A DNA stretch of 60,000 nt from Phoronis australis (taxonomy: Eukaryota > Phoronida > Phoronidae). Below are positions 13,801 to 25,217 of the stretch, one piece after another. A program made the position numbers and the translations under genes. The stretch spans positions 130,624 to 190,623 of the forward strand of contig NMRA01000310.1 of NCBI GenBank assembly GCA_002633005.1, read 5' to 3'. Each line of letters starts with the position of its first letter. The stretch's first letter is position 1. Under the pieces are notes generated by a model that searched no databases, had not been told where the DNA came from, and worked only from the letters and a program-made list of their open reading frames with translations.

Positions 13801-14230
13801 TCAACCCTGCTCCTGTACATTGTATCTTAAATTGCCCAAGAAAGTTACTCTATACCATCACAAGCCATTCCCTTCTCGGACCTTATTGCACTGCATAGTC
13901 TGATAGGAAATCCCTGCGCACAAACCAACTATGAGGCTCAAAGCTTGTTCGTTTTAAACAGAATCACCGCCTTTAATCTATAAAAATGAAATTAAGAAAC
14001 CGACAAATCAAATATCCAAATGATACAGTGAATGCTACTGAAGATATTCCAATTATCATACATTATGTTTTTCGTAATAAACATTAAAAAAGTAACATTG
14101 CGCTCAAAATACTATGCCGAGATCCCGTAAACACGAGCATTGATAAAGTATCGATGGATTTTCAATGAAATTTGATAAATTGGATAACATTCACAATATG
14201 CATTGCGAAAAAGACAGCTTATTGCAAGGG
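10845..14230. other. No supported gene
   Basis: About 3.4 kb. At 13043 a start-like context (acatggcggc) opens a 21-codon frame with a weak possible donor (aag/gtgttc); not enough to call. The overlapping frames at 13613-13898 come from one CpG- and CT-rich patch. No repeat family recognised. Confidence 0.45.
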
Positions 14231-14351
14231 GTCGGATCAAGGGTATTTTTAAGAAGGGGGTCCAAGTCAACAATTTGAAAATTCTAGGTTTTATATCTGA
14301 AATCAAGTGAAAAGGGGGTTCGGATCCCCTTGACCCCCTTGGATCAGCCTA
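14231..14351 (+). repeat. Dispersed repeat, GTCGGATCAA family, copy 1
   Basis: gtcggatcaagg, then tttttaagaagggg, aagtcaacaatttgaaaatt and ggttcggatccccttgaccc appear in the same order as in the longer copy at 57970-58129. The ends read gatcaagg and ccttggatc, a short inverted repeat, consistent with a degraded MITE. Confidence 0.7.
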
Positions 14352-14591
14352 TGGCTTAGCGAGGACTTAGCATCTTATACATAGAATGTTTTGTGCTGGA
14401 GCAGCCTGGGCTGTTCTGTGCGCGAGCAAAGAAATATGTCCGTTAGACTCGAGAAAGAATGCGCAGCAGGAGGGAATATTCGACCGTGAAAAGGAAATAG
14501 CGAGTGTGAGAGGGAAGAATTTTGTACGTAGGCAGGCCCGAGCCGCCCGCTGGCAGGAAGTCTAAGTGTCTTGTACAATAGAATACGGGCG

Positions 14592-14746
14592 TGCGTTCAA
14601 TAGACGCTAGGACCTACGCTATGACCTACGCTAGGACCTAGCTAAAACCTAGTCAAAGTCATGTGTTCTCATTTAAAATGCACGGCAATATCTCACGTAA
14701 TCTCGCGAAGTCTTGCTTTTTAGCGAGGTCCTAGCGTTACTGAACG
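14592..14746 (-). mobile_element. MITE, CTAGGACC family, copy
   Basis: Ends gcgttca...gacgctaggacct and tcctagcgttactgaacg are inverted. The internal tgtgttctcatttaaaatgc and gcgaagtcttgctttttagc segments are the reverse complement of the copies at 21371 and 29940. The left end has an extra direct repeat of the tip (ctaggacctacgctatgacctacgctaggacc), as in the 56546 copy. No coding capacity. Confidence 0.85.
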
Positions 14747-16796
14747 GGAGGCGGATCTTACTGACAAGCCTGAGTGTTTTTTTGTCATATATCTACAAAG
14801 CTATAAATTTCAACTCGGCGAAAGTATACATTTTCTGAAAGTAGAGAGCCTGTAGAGTTTGATATTTGACTTTTTACCAACCTGTCGTTGATTGCCGGGG
14901 TCACCTGGTCACGTCTTTTCAGTAAAAGTTTAGCAAAAACAAAAGCACATTGATAGCGAAACAGCGGTGTCAATAACGCGACCAAATTTCATTTGATATA
15001 AATGTTCAAGGTGAGATCTCAAAAACATTTTTAGGGTCCTTCATAACTTTAATGGAATTTACACGTCAGTATATTCTCATACTGTGGTTTGTTCATCTTC
15101 CTATGACACTTTAAACGAAAACAATACATAAGTTGCCATCTAAAGTATAATATCAGGTGGTCATTGTTCAAATATAAGCGCAATTCCCTCAAAAAGACTC
15201 CCTCGAACGAGCCCCGATGACTTAGACGGGCGCAAAGTGCGCAGTACAAACGGGTTGATTAGATCTTCTCAATGCCCACTAGCTAATATAAAACGAATAA
15301 TATACCTAGCTAGCGCGTTCCCATGGTTAAAACTTGCTTTAGTCTTTATTCTTTGTAAGGTCTACGTGAAAACCTTGCACCAATGTAATATTAGTCCCAG
15401 ATGAAAACATCAGTAGTGAATTTTGAAATTGTGGACTACTTTACGTCACTAGATTTCTGGAAGATTCCGCGTGGTATTTAAGCACATGATTTGGGCTTTC
15501 AAGTTTAAATTCTGGAGTTGACAGTTCTCTCACAGTATTCTTGCTACACCAATCTGCTAGATTCCTCACACAATTGCTTTTAGGTCAACTATTTTTTCAA
15601 GTATGCAACTGCGGATGACAAGTGTCACTTAAAGTCCTATTCAGAGATAACTATGTTTAATTAACTTCCGTCAATTATGTATCTGAGAAATTCAAACTGA
15701 CGAATAAATTCAATCCAGCCCGTGCATGGTTAAATATTATAAAATAAGGAACTGACAGAACTCGCTGTATTAAAAACTATGAAAAATTTCCGTATCAACG
15801 CAGTGTCGTTGAATTACTGTATACGGTCAGCTCTCAACACTAAACTCGCAAAATAATCTGGCCTTAATAAATAAAACGTTCTAATTCCTCGCTGTAGCTG
15901 TCTGATAGCACGTCTCTTGTGATTACTGTGATCGATTTCTGTAGACCAGCGCTACTGCTAATCAAATGTATGACATCCCAGACAAATAAATAACAAAGCA
16001 ATGAATTCAACGTTACACTTGTTGCGCCGGATAAGGAAACAAAGTTCTTCGATTTTCAGCCTAAAGTTCAACATTCGCTCGATTTTTTCTTCCTTTGAGG
16101 GAATTGCAATTAAAGCATTAACCACTTTTCGAAGCTGTGTCGTGCAGGAAGTTGTCAAAAGACCCGCGATAGCGCTCGTATTGTATTTTTAGTTTTTATG
16201 GATTGCAAGAGACGTTCGACTTATTTCCGCTTAGTATCCACGTCGCGACTGGCGCATTGATTCAGTTTTGACCCCCGCTTTTACCACGCAGCCTCAGTAT
16301 TTACACCTCGTAAAATTTTTTTGTAACCTTTTTCCAACCATTTATTTAAAACGAGTGACGCCAGTCGATTGTTGGCGACTAAAAGAAGTACGAAGTACCA
16401 AAGAAGATTTGCACTATGTCTAAATGCTTTGTCAGACACTGTACAAATTCACTTGTACCCTTTTCAACCAATTCTTTAAAATGAGTGACTATGTTGATCA
16501 TAGGCGACTACAAGAAGCACGAGGCACCAAAAATGCTTTGTTACAGGCTGCGTTTGCCTAACTCAACCCAAAACTAATTGGATGTTCAAAATCGTTAACT
16601 CCAAAAATAAAATAAAACCAAGAAGACATCAACCAATGCCGGCATCAGTAAGCCTCGTCCGTCATTATTGACAAATACGCGCGCAGTAATAACGCGAAAC
16701 GGAATAACGCCTCCTTGAACGTTTAACTGAACGAAGTAGAACAAACTCTCGTTCGAGAACCTAATTATGCAGTCTGGTAATGGCCTGAAAAACGTT
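14747..16796. other. No gene seen
   Basis: No supported exon. A loosely repeated segment occurs at 16350-16420 and 16475-16535: gagtgacgccagtcga...gcgactaaaagaagtacgaag versus gagtgactatgttgat...gcgactacaagaagcacgag. This suggests an old local duplication of about 70 bp. Confidence 0.45.
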
Positions 16797-16885
16797 GCCG
16801 AATTTTGAGAACCAGTTTTCTCCACTGAATAATGGGCATCAAACTGGTTCTAAAAATACGGGCACGTTATATCCGACTTTTGCCC
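16797..16885 (+). mobile_element. MITE, GAGAACCAGTTTTC hairpin family, copy 2
   Basis: gccgaattttgagaaccag and ctggttctaaaaatacgggc flank ttttctccactgaataatgg, followed by cacgttatatccgacttttg as in copy 1. It lies 23 bp beyond the splice donor of the candidate exon at 16910-17460, hence within the presumed intron. Confidence 0.85.
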
Positions 16886-16909
16886 ACTCAGCGTATCTAA
16901 AACAATTAC

Positions 16910-17460
16910 CTTGACCCATGTCCTACTTTTCGCCCTGTCTTACTCTCTGTCTCGGCTTGATCCTGAAATGTGCAATACGTGGACACGACTCCGTCTTTAT
17001 ACGAACATTTAAGTTCGGCTTTCTCACCACTTTTCCTACTTGTGCTCCCCACTTTTCGAGTGTGCGCACTCTTCAGTAGACATCCAACGGCAGGGACTAC
17101 TTTATCATTTTCATTAGAAGTCACGCTGCCGCTGACGCTTGCTCCGGACTTTCCACTGCCCCAAGGAATGTCTGATCGGCTCCTGTGACGTTTGTCGAGG
17201 AGAGTTGTAGTGGCGGTAGGTTGGTGTTTACAGGACGATGGTTGCCGTTGTGTTCTGGGACAGCCATGGGGATTGTCGACATGTCTATCCTGCTTAGTGT
17301 AGTCCCCAACTTCACTCGTACCGGACGATCTTCGTCTTGATTCTGCAAAAACCTCTAGAAGAGTGCTCTCAACCAAGTTCATAGTCTCTTGCTTCGGAAG
17401 CCGGTTTCGCTTTCTAACGTGCGGTAGGAGTCGCTTTTTTAAACTACGTGTCTGATCCAT
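16910..17460 (-). CDS. Candidate first coding exon A (unidentified, RRRSS motif)
   Basis: An open frame of 192 codons from 17484 is the longest in the window. I prefer the methionine at 17460 because its context is aaaATGGatc; the earlier one is weaker. The peptide starts MDQTRSLKKRLLPHVRKR and is strongly basic and Ser/Thr-rich throughout, with ESRRRSSGTSE near residue 40, no membrane segment and no domain I recognise, so it is probably disordered. The frame runs into AAG/GTAATT at 16910/16909, a good donor, leaving a phase-2 end; the stop lies in the intron. RRRSS is a basophilic kinase-type site (protein kinase A or similar, by consensus only). Two other minus-strand exons, at 22580 and 30862, share this architecture. 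Function unknown; this could also be a chance frame, though its length and donor argue against that. Confidence 0.5.
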
Positions 17461-17654
17461 TTTCAGTAACTTGCAACTGTACAACCCTACGTTAACTACA
17501 AACTCTCCTCAACAAATGAATGTCCCCAACGCACTGAAAAAGCTCTGAGTATTGACTTTAGTGACTTAAATGGGTTGATTAACAAAGTCCTATTGATAGA
17601 GACGGCTCATCCTTGTCCCGCTGATGCAAATCCACCGTAATGAGAATCGATACT

Positions 17655-18085
17655 AGCAGTGACGACGTGCATGTATGTCACGCCTAGTGACGATGTACTC
17701 CAGGTCTGTTGACGATTTACTACGACCTTCGTGGTAACGACGCACGTCATGCTTAGTGACAATGTACCTTGTGTTACAATGATAATGTACTTCGGGCCTG
17801 GTGGTAATGTAGTTTACGCCATACCTAGTGACTTTGTACGTCATGGTGCTTAGTGACGATGTACGTAAAGCCTGGCGACGATGCAAGCCAGACCAGGTTA
17901 CGACTGGCTACACCTTGCTACGAGCACGCCAGACCTTAGTGGCTATGTATGACAAACATGGTAACGATATGCACCCGACATGGTGACTTTGTACGTCACG
18001 CCTAGTGACGATGAACACCAGACCTAATGACTATGCTCGACCCCGACCAGGCCAGGTGACGATCTGTCATACTAGGTGCCGATAT
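17655..18085 (+). repeat. Degenerate minisatellite, about 22-30-bp units
   Basis: The motif tagtgacgatgtac with cca(g)acct or cacgcc between units recurs more than ten times in degraded form (for example near 17686, 17752, 17838, 17858, 18002 and 18055). Frames through it are repeat artefacts. Confidence 0.75.
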
Positions 18086-18930
18086 GTGATCTGGTATGGA
18101 TGTAGGCATTTGCATATACTAAGCTGTGAATGTGCAATGTCTGGTAAAAATAATGTAAACGTCAAACATACGACAGACTGCCCGAGTTGACGAGTTCTCT
18201 TGAAATCATGGAAGCTAAACTTTGCAAAAGAGACTGCGCTTCACTGGTACTTAACTAATTAATTTACTATCATTTTGGCACATCACTCTATGCGGCTCTC
18301 CAACTAACTAGTACTCCGTATATGTAGGCGCTAGCGAAACAGAAATTGCCACTATCTGAAAGAAGTGGCATAATGCAAAACGTGCACTGTCTCCATGTAA
18401 AGCAAATAAATAGGCTTACATCAATACAGAAACACATTCGTGGATTATCAGTGCAATTTACTGCTTTGCACTATTTTGGCTGAAAATTTCACTTCCATAC
18501 GGCATTAAGTCCCACCAATTAGGAGAATATTTACGAATTTCATGGCATATCCACAGGAACATTTCTCCCGTCGAAAGCTCCACTCGTTAACATGACTGTA
18601 CTAAAGATATTCGCATACTTAGCATAAGCTCACCAGTAAAAATCCGAATACAAGTAAATATTAAGAGTGGTCCCAAGCAAAGTGACGCACGGTTTAAATC
18701 ATTCATCAGGTGTTGCGGTCCTCACAACGATTTCACTTTAGCAACGCACAAAATGTCTAAGAATATACCACAGATTATTAACCACTTGAATACTTTGCAT
18801 TAATACTTTTTCTAAACTGTAATGTTCCTAAATCTGCGTTGGCAAAAATCATGTACTAGCTGCGAAATGGTAGCGTAAGATACAATTTCAGAGTTAAGTA
18901 TCAAGCCGCTTTTCCGGAAGCGGGGCCCAG
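18086..18930. other. No gene seen
   Basis: AT-rich unique-looking sequence with no exon, repeat or motif recognised. Confidence 0.5.
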
Positions 18931-19035
18931 AGTTCCGTAACGCTATGGCCTACCCTAGGACCTCGCTGAGATCTAGCCAAGATCACGTGTTCTCATTTAA
19001 AATACACGGCAATGTCTCGTGTAATCTCGGCAGCT
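18931..19035 (-). mobile_element. MITE, CTAGGACC family, truncated copy
   Basis: agttccgtaacgctatggcc, then ccctaggacctcgctga, gatcacgtgttctcatttaa and cacggcaatgtctcgtgtaa follow the family order. Similarity stops after ctcggcagctactttt, so the right end is missing. Confidence 0.75.
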
Positions 19036-19427
19036 ACTTTTCAGTTGGTGCTATTGGTTTAGTATTATATGTGACATTAGGAAGGCAAACTATTATCGAC
19101 AGTAACAAGGCGTTGTTGATAACCGCAATCGTTTAATTGACTCCAAGCTGTTGTACTTGTTAGTCACGTGAAACTAGCGGTTGCTGCCAGGAGTCTCCGT
19201 CTCTGTTTTATTCAATACAGTGATGTACTAAGTCGGTGTTGTTTAACCCTCGGTGTGGCACAGCATATATGTACATGGATAGGGGTGTTGCTGGGTGTTT
19301 AGTTATTTCCATGTTTATACCAGTTAAAAATAAAAATGCTACCATATTCATAACCGTTAAATATGAAACCTTTGACAAAAGTTTCAAGCGTATACTTAAA
19401 ATGTGCATAAAAGATGTGGCAATAGGC

Positions 19428-19505
19428 GGAGAACCAGTTTTCTCCACTGAATAACGGACACCAACAAGTTCTCAAAATGTGGGTACATTGTATCCGACTA
19501 TTGCC
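19428..19505 (+). mobile_element. MITE, GAGAACCAGTTTTC hairpin family, copy 3
   Basis: This copy shows the outermost inverted ends best: ggcaatag at the left and ctattgcc at the right, 78 bp in all. Inside are gagaaccagttttctccact and caagttctcaaaatgtggg. The left stem is shorter than in copies 1 and 2, so an internal deletion is likely. Confidence 0.75.
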
Positions 19506-21370
19506 TAAGATGTATCACACCAATGTCTACCTTAAAAATGTGACTTATCTACGATCTTTATACCTCGCCACATATGTGCGTGATTAATCACCCCTAAAGA
19601 GTCCCCTGTCGACCGATTTTGATACCAAAAATATGAAAAAAAAACATGAAAGTGTGTACCGTTCTAGCGTTATTCAGCAGTACTTAGCTTACACGACTCT
19701 GTGCTAGCGGGTGTCAAACCATGTCTGTATAGAGAACGCAAACGATCTATTTGAGCTGTGAGCGTACAATCCGAAAAGAAAGTTTAACGAGATGGCAAAA
19801 ATCACATCATAAATACACTAAATAAGATTTTAACCTGTAAACAGATGTTAATTACGGTTTGATCACTTGGAACAAAATGACACAATGCAATCTTCATCAA
19901 CCCTCAAAAATCTGAAACAAGTTTGAAAACACACTGTAATGTATTAACCCTTTGTGCAAGTTAATCGATTGCTTTGCGAAAAGAGAAAGACCGATTACAT
20001 CGAACCAGATAATTTGACTTCAGTTTGTTACGCAACGAGGAACTAATTAGCTGCGATGACTTCCGTTTATCGCAAGGTATTAGCTTGCTCTTGCAGCAAA
20101 ACATCTTTTCCGCTTATAGAACGGAAACAGTCAATTCATTCCCACAATTCACGATTTCTATCCCATAATTCAACATTCTAACCATACCGACCACTTACAG
20201 CTGCCGTCATTGTGTTAGGGTGTACCAGTAAGCTCCAGAGCATATTCGCGAAACACTCACCTTTCAATGCGTGATTTTGCGAGATCTTGCTTTTCTAGCG
20301 GGAAACGTGTTACGCCCTCCTGAATAATACATTCTGTTAGGCACAAATAACGTAACAGCAGGAATTTGGGCGAAATTACCAAAACAGGATTTAGTGTCCG
20401 TTTAACACACAACTTGCAACATGACGCAACCCAGTACCTTTGTAAAAAATTTTTGGTGTCATTAATTTCTCTTTCTAGACAAAATTCTTGTAAGACATGT
20501 ATCTAGCGTAAAAATTTTAATGGTATTGTCGTCTAGGCGATGTACGTTGTACGCTCACTTGACCAGGATAAAGACGCAATTTCCGATGAGACTAGACGAA
20601 CCATTGATGAGTTTTACTATGCTCATTAAAAAAGATCTTCGAACTTAAGTCTTGTATTTTCTGTGCGATTGTCAAATACGATTGCCGTATAAAACGTTTT
20701 TATGTCAAAAAGTAAATCGGAGCACCTGTCCGCACGTTCCGATTTGTCGTATACGAAGGTCGTATGCGACAGTTGTATACGACAACTGGATCTTTTAGTC
20801 ACAGCTCACATCCAGACCGTATTCTACAAATTAAATATGCAATCCTATTGTTTGATGACGTGTAAGCCTTCTCAGTTGAAAAGGTTTAAGTAAGCTTTTC
20901 AAGAAGAGAGACACGTCAGACACCCTAAATATTTTTATGATCTCACCTGTTTTACTCGTGGAGGAAATTTACAAACTTTCCATCTTTTTGTGCATACCTT
21001 TACTATTGACACTGCTGTTAAATAAAGAAATTGACTCAAAGCTAGAATATGATTGCGTGCATATGATTCAATTAAAGCGGCAAAGAACCCGAATTTCACC
21101 ACAAAAAGCCATCCAGACCACTTACTGTTACGAAATTAGAGTCAAATTGGACATGATCTCGCCGGGAGGTTCGAACGGACAGTACGAGTTGGCTTGCCAC
21201 TGCCTAACATTTTATGCACCGCATTTATATGGCCTCAACGAATAAAGAAGTGTTGGATCTTCAAAAAGCCCGACCTCGCATCACATCTGAGTGAGGACAA
21301 AGATGAGGCCCATTTTATGGCGGTAGGTGGCAGGTCTGAATAAACGGTTCTTAGACGCAATATGGCCGAC
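19506..21370. other. No supported gene; possible old repeat
   Basis: Positions 20245-20310 (gcgaaacactcacctttca, then gcgattttgc-like, atcttgcttt) resemble 46045-46105 (gcgaaacactcgcctttca, gcgattttgtgaaatctta), a possible second MITE family. The 102-codon frame at 20937-21245 has a hydrophobic start and an aataaa just after its stop, but nothing else supports it. Confidence 0.4.
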
Positions 21371-21508
21371 CGTTCAGTAACGCTAGGACCTCGCTAAAAG
21401 GCAAGACTTTGCGAGATTACGCGAGATACTGCCGTGTATTTTAAATGAGAACACGTGATTTTGGCTAGGTTTTAGCGAGGTGCTAACGTAGGTCCTAGCA
21501 TTACAGAA
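21371..21508 (+). mobile_element. MITE, CTAGGACC family, copy
   Basis: The most complete plus-orientation copy: cgttcagtaacgctaggacc at the left and ggtcctagcattacagaa at the right, with caagactttgcgagattacg and tgagaacacgtgattttgg inside. The flanks do not show an obvious target duplication. Confidence 0.85.
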
Positions 21509-21753
21509 GGGCTTTGTATTTTCCAACAAACGTTGTGTGCGAACCTGCAACTCGTTGAATGTCTACATATTTATCACACATCTTGCGAAACTGTTACCGC
21601 TATGGGGAACATTAACGGATGTTTTTATTTCTTTGCCTAAATATCTTTCTGTTTTGACATCTGTCTGTGACAACTTCTTATAAAATGAGGCTTTTTTGAC
21701 CTCATATCTGGAGGGTATTTTTGGTCAGGCTACTTTTTAAAGGGATATTTTCG

Positions 21754-21822
21754 ACCTCAGTGCGGAACCGGACCTGCAACCACTGCAGTCGCAGCCTAAC
21801 GCTCTGCTGGCGCAGTCGAATG
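21754..21822 (-). repeat. tRNA-derived sequence (SINE head or tRNA relic)
   Basis: On the minus strand, gcagagcgttaggctgc followed by gactgcagtggttgcaggtc and cggttc has the order and spacing of a tRNA from the D arm (box A side) to the start of the T arm. The T-loop box B after ggttc is decayed and the anticodon stem does not pair well, so this is not a functional tRNA. A tRNA-derived SINE fragment is the likeliest reading. Confidence 0.35.
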
Positions 21823-22391
21823 TCACTTCATAATGACAGGGTGGTTCAAACGTGGTTTTACTTTATTTGTGAAGTCGCCGGCCTTTGTTTCTCCAAATGT
21901 CGAGCTGACAATGGCGAGACTTGCCTATTTGTAACAGAATCACAAATCACAACGGATTCTGTAGTTATAAAGTTTTGAGTAAGACATATCTTTAAGAAAC
22001 ATATACCGTCCATGAATTGCTCCAAACATGCGTTTTTCAGTCGTAAAACCGATCATGTCCCTTCAATTAATCAAATCTTCACAGGTCCATTTCAGCTTAG
22101 GCTGATCACAGGCTGAAATACTCTTGAATATTTTACACATGTTTATGTTTTCCTTCTGATGCCCGGATGTTGCGCTTTCGGCTGTTGTGTATGTTATTCA
22201 ATTTGGCTTTTTCCATTAATAAGTAACATTTTCTTGTTCAAAGAAGGACCAATATGACGACTAGGTATCAGTAAATGCTGGATAATAACTGTTTGTTTTC
22301 AATCATTGGCAAATAAACATATCTCTAATTAAAGTATTATCTCTATGAACTCATTCGTAATCCTGAGATTTGGACGCAATCATTAAGCATT

Positions 22392-22545
22392 CAGTGGCGG
22401 ATTTAGAGGGGGCCAAGGGGGCCATGCCCCCCCTAAAATTCTCCCAGATTCCATTTGGCAATACGGGGGTGCGAATATCTGTCGGGCAAAATCCGGGCTA
22501 ATACTCTGCCATGGCCCCCAACTCAAAATCCTGGATCCGCCCCTG
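22392..22545 (+). mobile_element. hAT-like MITE, GTGGCGGAT family, copy 1
   Basis: Starts cagtggcggatttag and ends ctggatccgcccctg, inverted ends of the CAG-type seen in hAT-like nonautonomous elements; 154 bp. The interior ggccatgcccccc, cagattccatttggca and gggtgcgaat is shared with the copy at 44405. The flanking 8-mers do not match, so the target duplication has decayed. It lies 33 bp past the donor of candidate exon B. Confidence 0.75.
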
Positions 22546-22579
22546 GAATTTTTTTTTATTGTTGATGAAATTCACTTAC

Positions 22580-22809
22580 CCTGGTACGTGACCCAAATTT
22601 TTAAGCTTGGTGTGAAGAAGTGCGCACGTGCGGTAATCAGATGTATCCACTGCGCGCCTGCGCGAAATGGCTGCAGGTCGATAACCGTCATCATCCTCTT
22701 CTTCAACCTGTTGCAGACTGTTTAGGAATGTGGACGTGGACTGACTAAGTCCCACTACCGAGGACCGTCGGCGCTGGCCTATGTGTCTGCTGCCAGTCGC
22801 GCCGATCAT
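22580..22809 (-). CDS. Candidate first coding exon B (unidentified, RRRSS motif)
   Basis: From the ATG at 22809 a frame of 76 codons plus 2 nt reads MIGATGSRHIGQRRRSSVVG at its start. It then has an acidic stretch (VEEEDDDG), a second basic patch (ISRRRAVDTSD), and ends LKNLGHVP before CCAGG/GTAAGT, a near-ideal donor (22580/22579), phase 2. The in-frame stop after it is intronic. The sequence is GC- and CpG-richer than its surroundings, as expected for a first exon near a promoter. No membrane segment or known domain is seen. It shares strand, motif, donor phase and a terminal GH dipeptide with exons A and C. The downstream exon was not found. The splice signal makes this the best-supported of the three. 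Confidence 0.55.
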
Positions 22810-22914
22810 CCCGAAAGAGGCTGTGGATAGACGACTTGAGGCTAAAACAATGAAAGAGTAAGCCCCATCAAAACCTGTGTACTGTCATGTCGCTTTAAGA
22901 GCCTGGACCACATT

Positions 22915-24105
22915 TTTAAAGTGATATATATTTATTGAAGAATACACAAGACATACAAAGAAATGATGACAAACCCAAAAATCGCTTAGCATTATATCTG
23001 GGTTGTAAACAATTCATAAATGAAACTAATATACATAGAGGTATATACATTTAAGTAGTATCTAATATAAGTATCCCAATATTTAGATATGCTATTGCGA
23101 ATATATAAAATCAAAAACATGTACAAATTCATGTATGGAAATCAAAAGCAGCAATGCTGATAAACGGTACATAAAAATTTGCTAACGTTGCTGAGAACGA
23201 CGTCAAAGTTAGGACTACCATTCAATAATAATGTAGTAGGGATATTATTACAAGAATTTAGAACATTAACAATTGATTGGTTTTCATTGAGTGCACGAAA
23301 GAGTGAGTCTCTCAGGTATTCGATGAGGGGACATTTGAAGAAAATATGAGGATAAGATTGATGGTCACCACATTTACAGTTTGGAGAAACATTACTAAAG
23401 TTATGCCTAAACTTGTCAGAATTGAGGAAAAGAGCACATCTTGATATGTACAATGCTATTTCGTTATCGCAGGGAAGGGAGAATTGAGTTAAGGGTGCTG
23501 AGTTATCAAAATTGTGAAAAACAGTTCAAAAATAATTTCTTACACTCGTAAAAGAGTTGCTTTCCTTAACAGAGACTGGAAGAGAATTCCAATTTATTGT
23601 TGATGCACATCATGACTGTAGACCTTCTGAATGCCTGACTGAATGACGGAGGAATTGCATATGGGATGCAAGATCTCAAATTACTACGATGGCCTTGTCT
23701 GGTGTATAGATCAAATATTTTTTTGCCAGAGGCGTTGTTGACGTTGTTTATTACTTTGAAAGTAAAAGTGGTCATGTGAAGATTGCGTCGAGTAGACAGT
23801 TTGGGCCACTTGAGACTATTCAAAACCTTAACACTATTGGATCCTCTGTAAGCTCCGGTTATGAGTAAGGCGGATTGATACTGTAATTTCTCCAAATGTT
23901 GGAGTGCACCTGTATTGGCCGACTGATATATGATATCACAATAATCGATGTGTGGAAGTATAAATGATTTGAACAAAACTTCTAAATGTGTAGAATTCTG
24001 ATGACGAGAGACAAGATTAAGTGGTTTAATTAGTTCCTGAGTTTTTTGTACCACGTTGAAACGACGTATACAGCATGGGACAGGTACAGTGACGTGAACC
24101 AAAAA
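22915..24105 (-). mobile_element. 5'-truncated CR1/Jockey-like non-LTR retrotransposon
   Basis: The minus strand carries the C-terminal half of a reverse transcriptase in pieces. The 178-codon frame at 24102-23566 has LFKSFILPHIDYCDIIY and LEKLQYQSALLITGAYRGS, classical post-polymerase (thumb) motifs. A frameshift near 23590 moves the expected WNSLPVSVKESNSF segment into another frame. The frame at 23453-23142 has the Cys/His tail CKCGDHQSYPHIFFKCPL, seen after the polymerase in many invertebrate elements. The AT-rich 3' end is near 22915. The polymerase core (YADD) and everything 5' of it are absent, so it is a dead copy. Confidence 0.85.
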
Positions 24106-25207
24106 ATAGTTCGTGAAGTTTGTTTACAAATGCATTGGTGACGTCACGAACTCTTCGGCTGCTTCAAAATAAAGTTACTTTGCTCGCTCCGTTTTCTACA
24201 GGCTTCAAATTCTTGCAATTAGACACCTCCTGCAATTTGTTATGCGTCTCAAACAGATTTTGGACTACATCCATTAATTTCGCAACGTAGGGTTTGAAAC
24301 CCGATATAGTCTCCTACTTCGCAGTTGGTCACCAGAAACATTTTTCTCAGATGACGAGACCTGTTTTCGGTGACCACTGACGTTTGTCTTTGCTGATGCC
24401 ACCCTTCATATTATTTCAAAGGATTCCAGTGCATCTTGCAAAACAACTTGCCATGACAACGCCTATCTAAACATTCAGTTGGACCGCCAACTGTGTGTAT
24501 TCTCAATGCAAAAGACCTGTGACCTTGCGCACAAGCCGCGACCAACAATGCGTTTGCTTCACTATTGGCCACTATTTTCTAGCGGGCTTGATGCTATGGC
24601 CTTTTTTACCTCTGTTAAGTACGGATGTAAGGCTACGATTCGGGCCTAAAAACGAATGAAATAGAGTGATTCAGGTTTAAACGCAATTAGGTAGACTAAA
24701 TTGGAAGTGACTGCTACTAATGGTATTCAGTAGTTCATTCAAGTTGTTTTGAGAAATTGAGCTTCTTGTCTTTTTTAGCCGGATACAAAAGCGACATCCT
24801 TGGTCAGTGCGTTTGGCACGAAGACAGGTACTCTTACTTCAGACAAGTGGAAATTAGCAAAAATCTGACTGGTAACGACATATTTCAACCTAGATTTCTC
24901 GTGCAAGACCATTTGGATTCTTATCTCCTCTCTTAAACATGGACAATAGTGAATTTTCATTTTAAAGAAAGGCCAACATCGCAATTTTTGGTCATTTTTG
25001 CTTTTAATTTTTTTCCGGTGGACGTAGCAAAGCAAAAGCAAATGACTTTTTTGAACTTCTTCATCTCTGAGAAACCCTATTGGGTGTACTTTTATGCCCT
25101 TTGTCTTGAGACAGGGTGTAAACAAGGGAGACCCGTGATGACGTCATAATCAACCACTCGAAGTGTGGTCTTTGCCACGTCGTGTGCTCACTAACCGGAA
25201 GTTGAGT
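24106..25207. other. No supported gene; dispersed-repeat fragment
   Basis: Positions 24466-24570 match the fragment at 4440-4555 (gcgaccaacaa, ctgtgNNtattctcaa). The 116-codon minus frame at 25125-24775 has no recognised motif and is opposed by an open plus frame. Confidence 0.4.
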
Positions 25208-25217
25208 GCTGTATTGG

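Noticed and set aside
23142-23453. Cys/His-containing minus frame read as a zinc-finger gene
   Set aside because: Its position directly after reverse-transcriptase motifs shows that it is the tail of a retrotransposon.
24775-25125. 116-codon minus-strand frame
   Set aside because: No recognised motif, no start or splice context; an opposed frame is also open.
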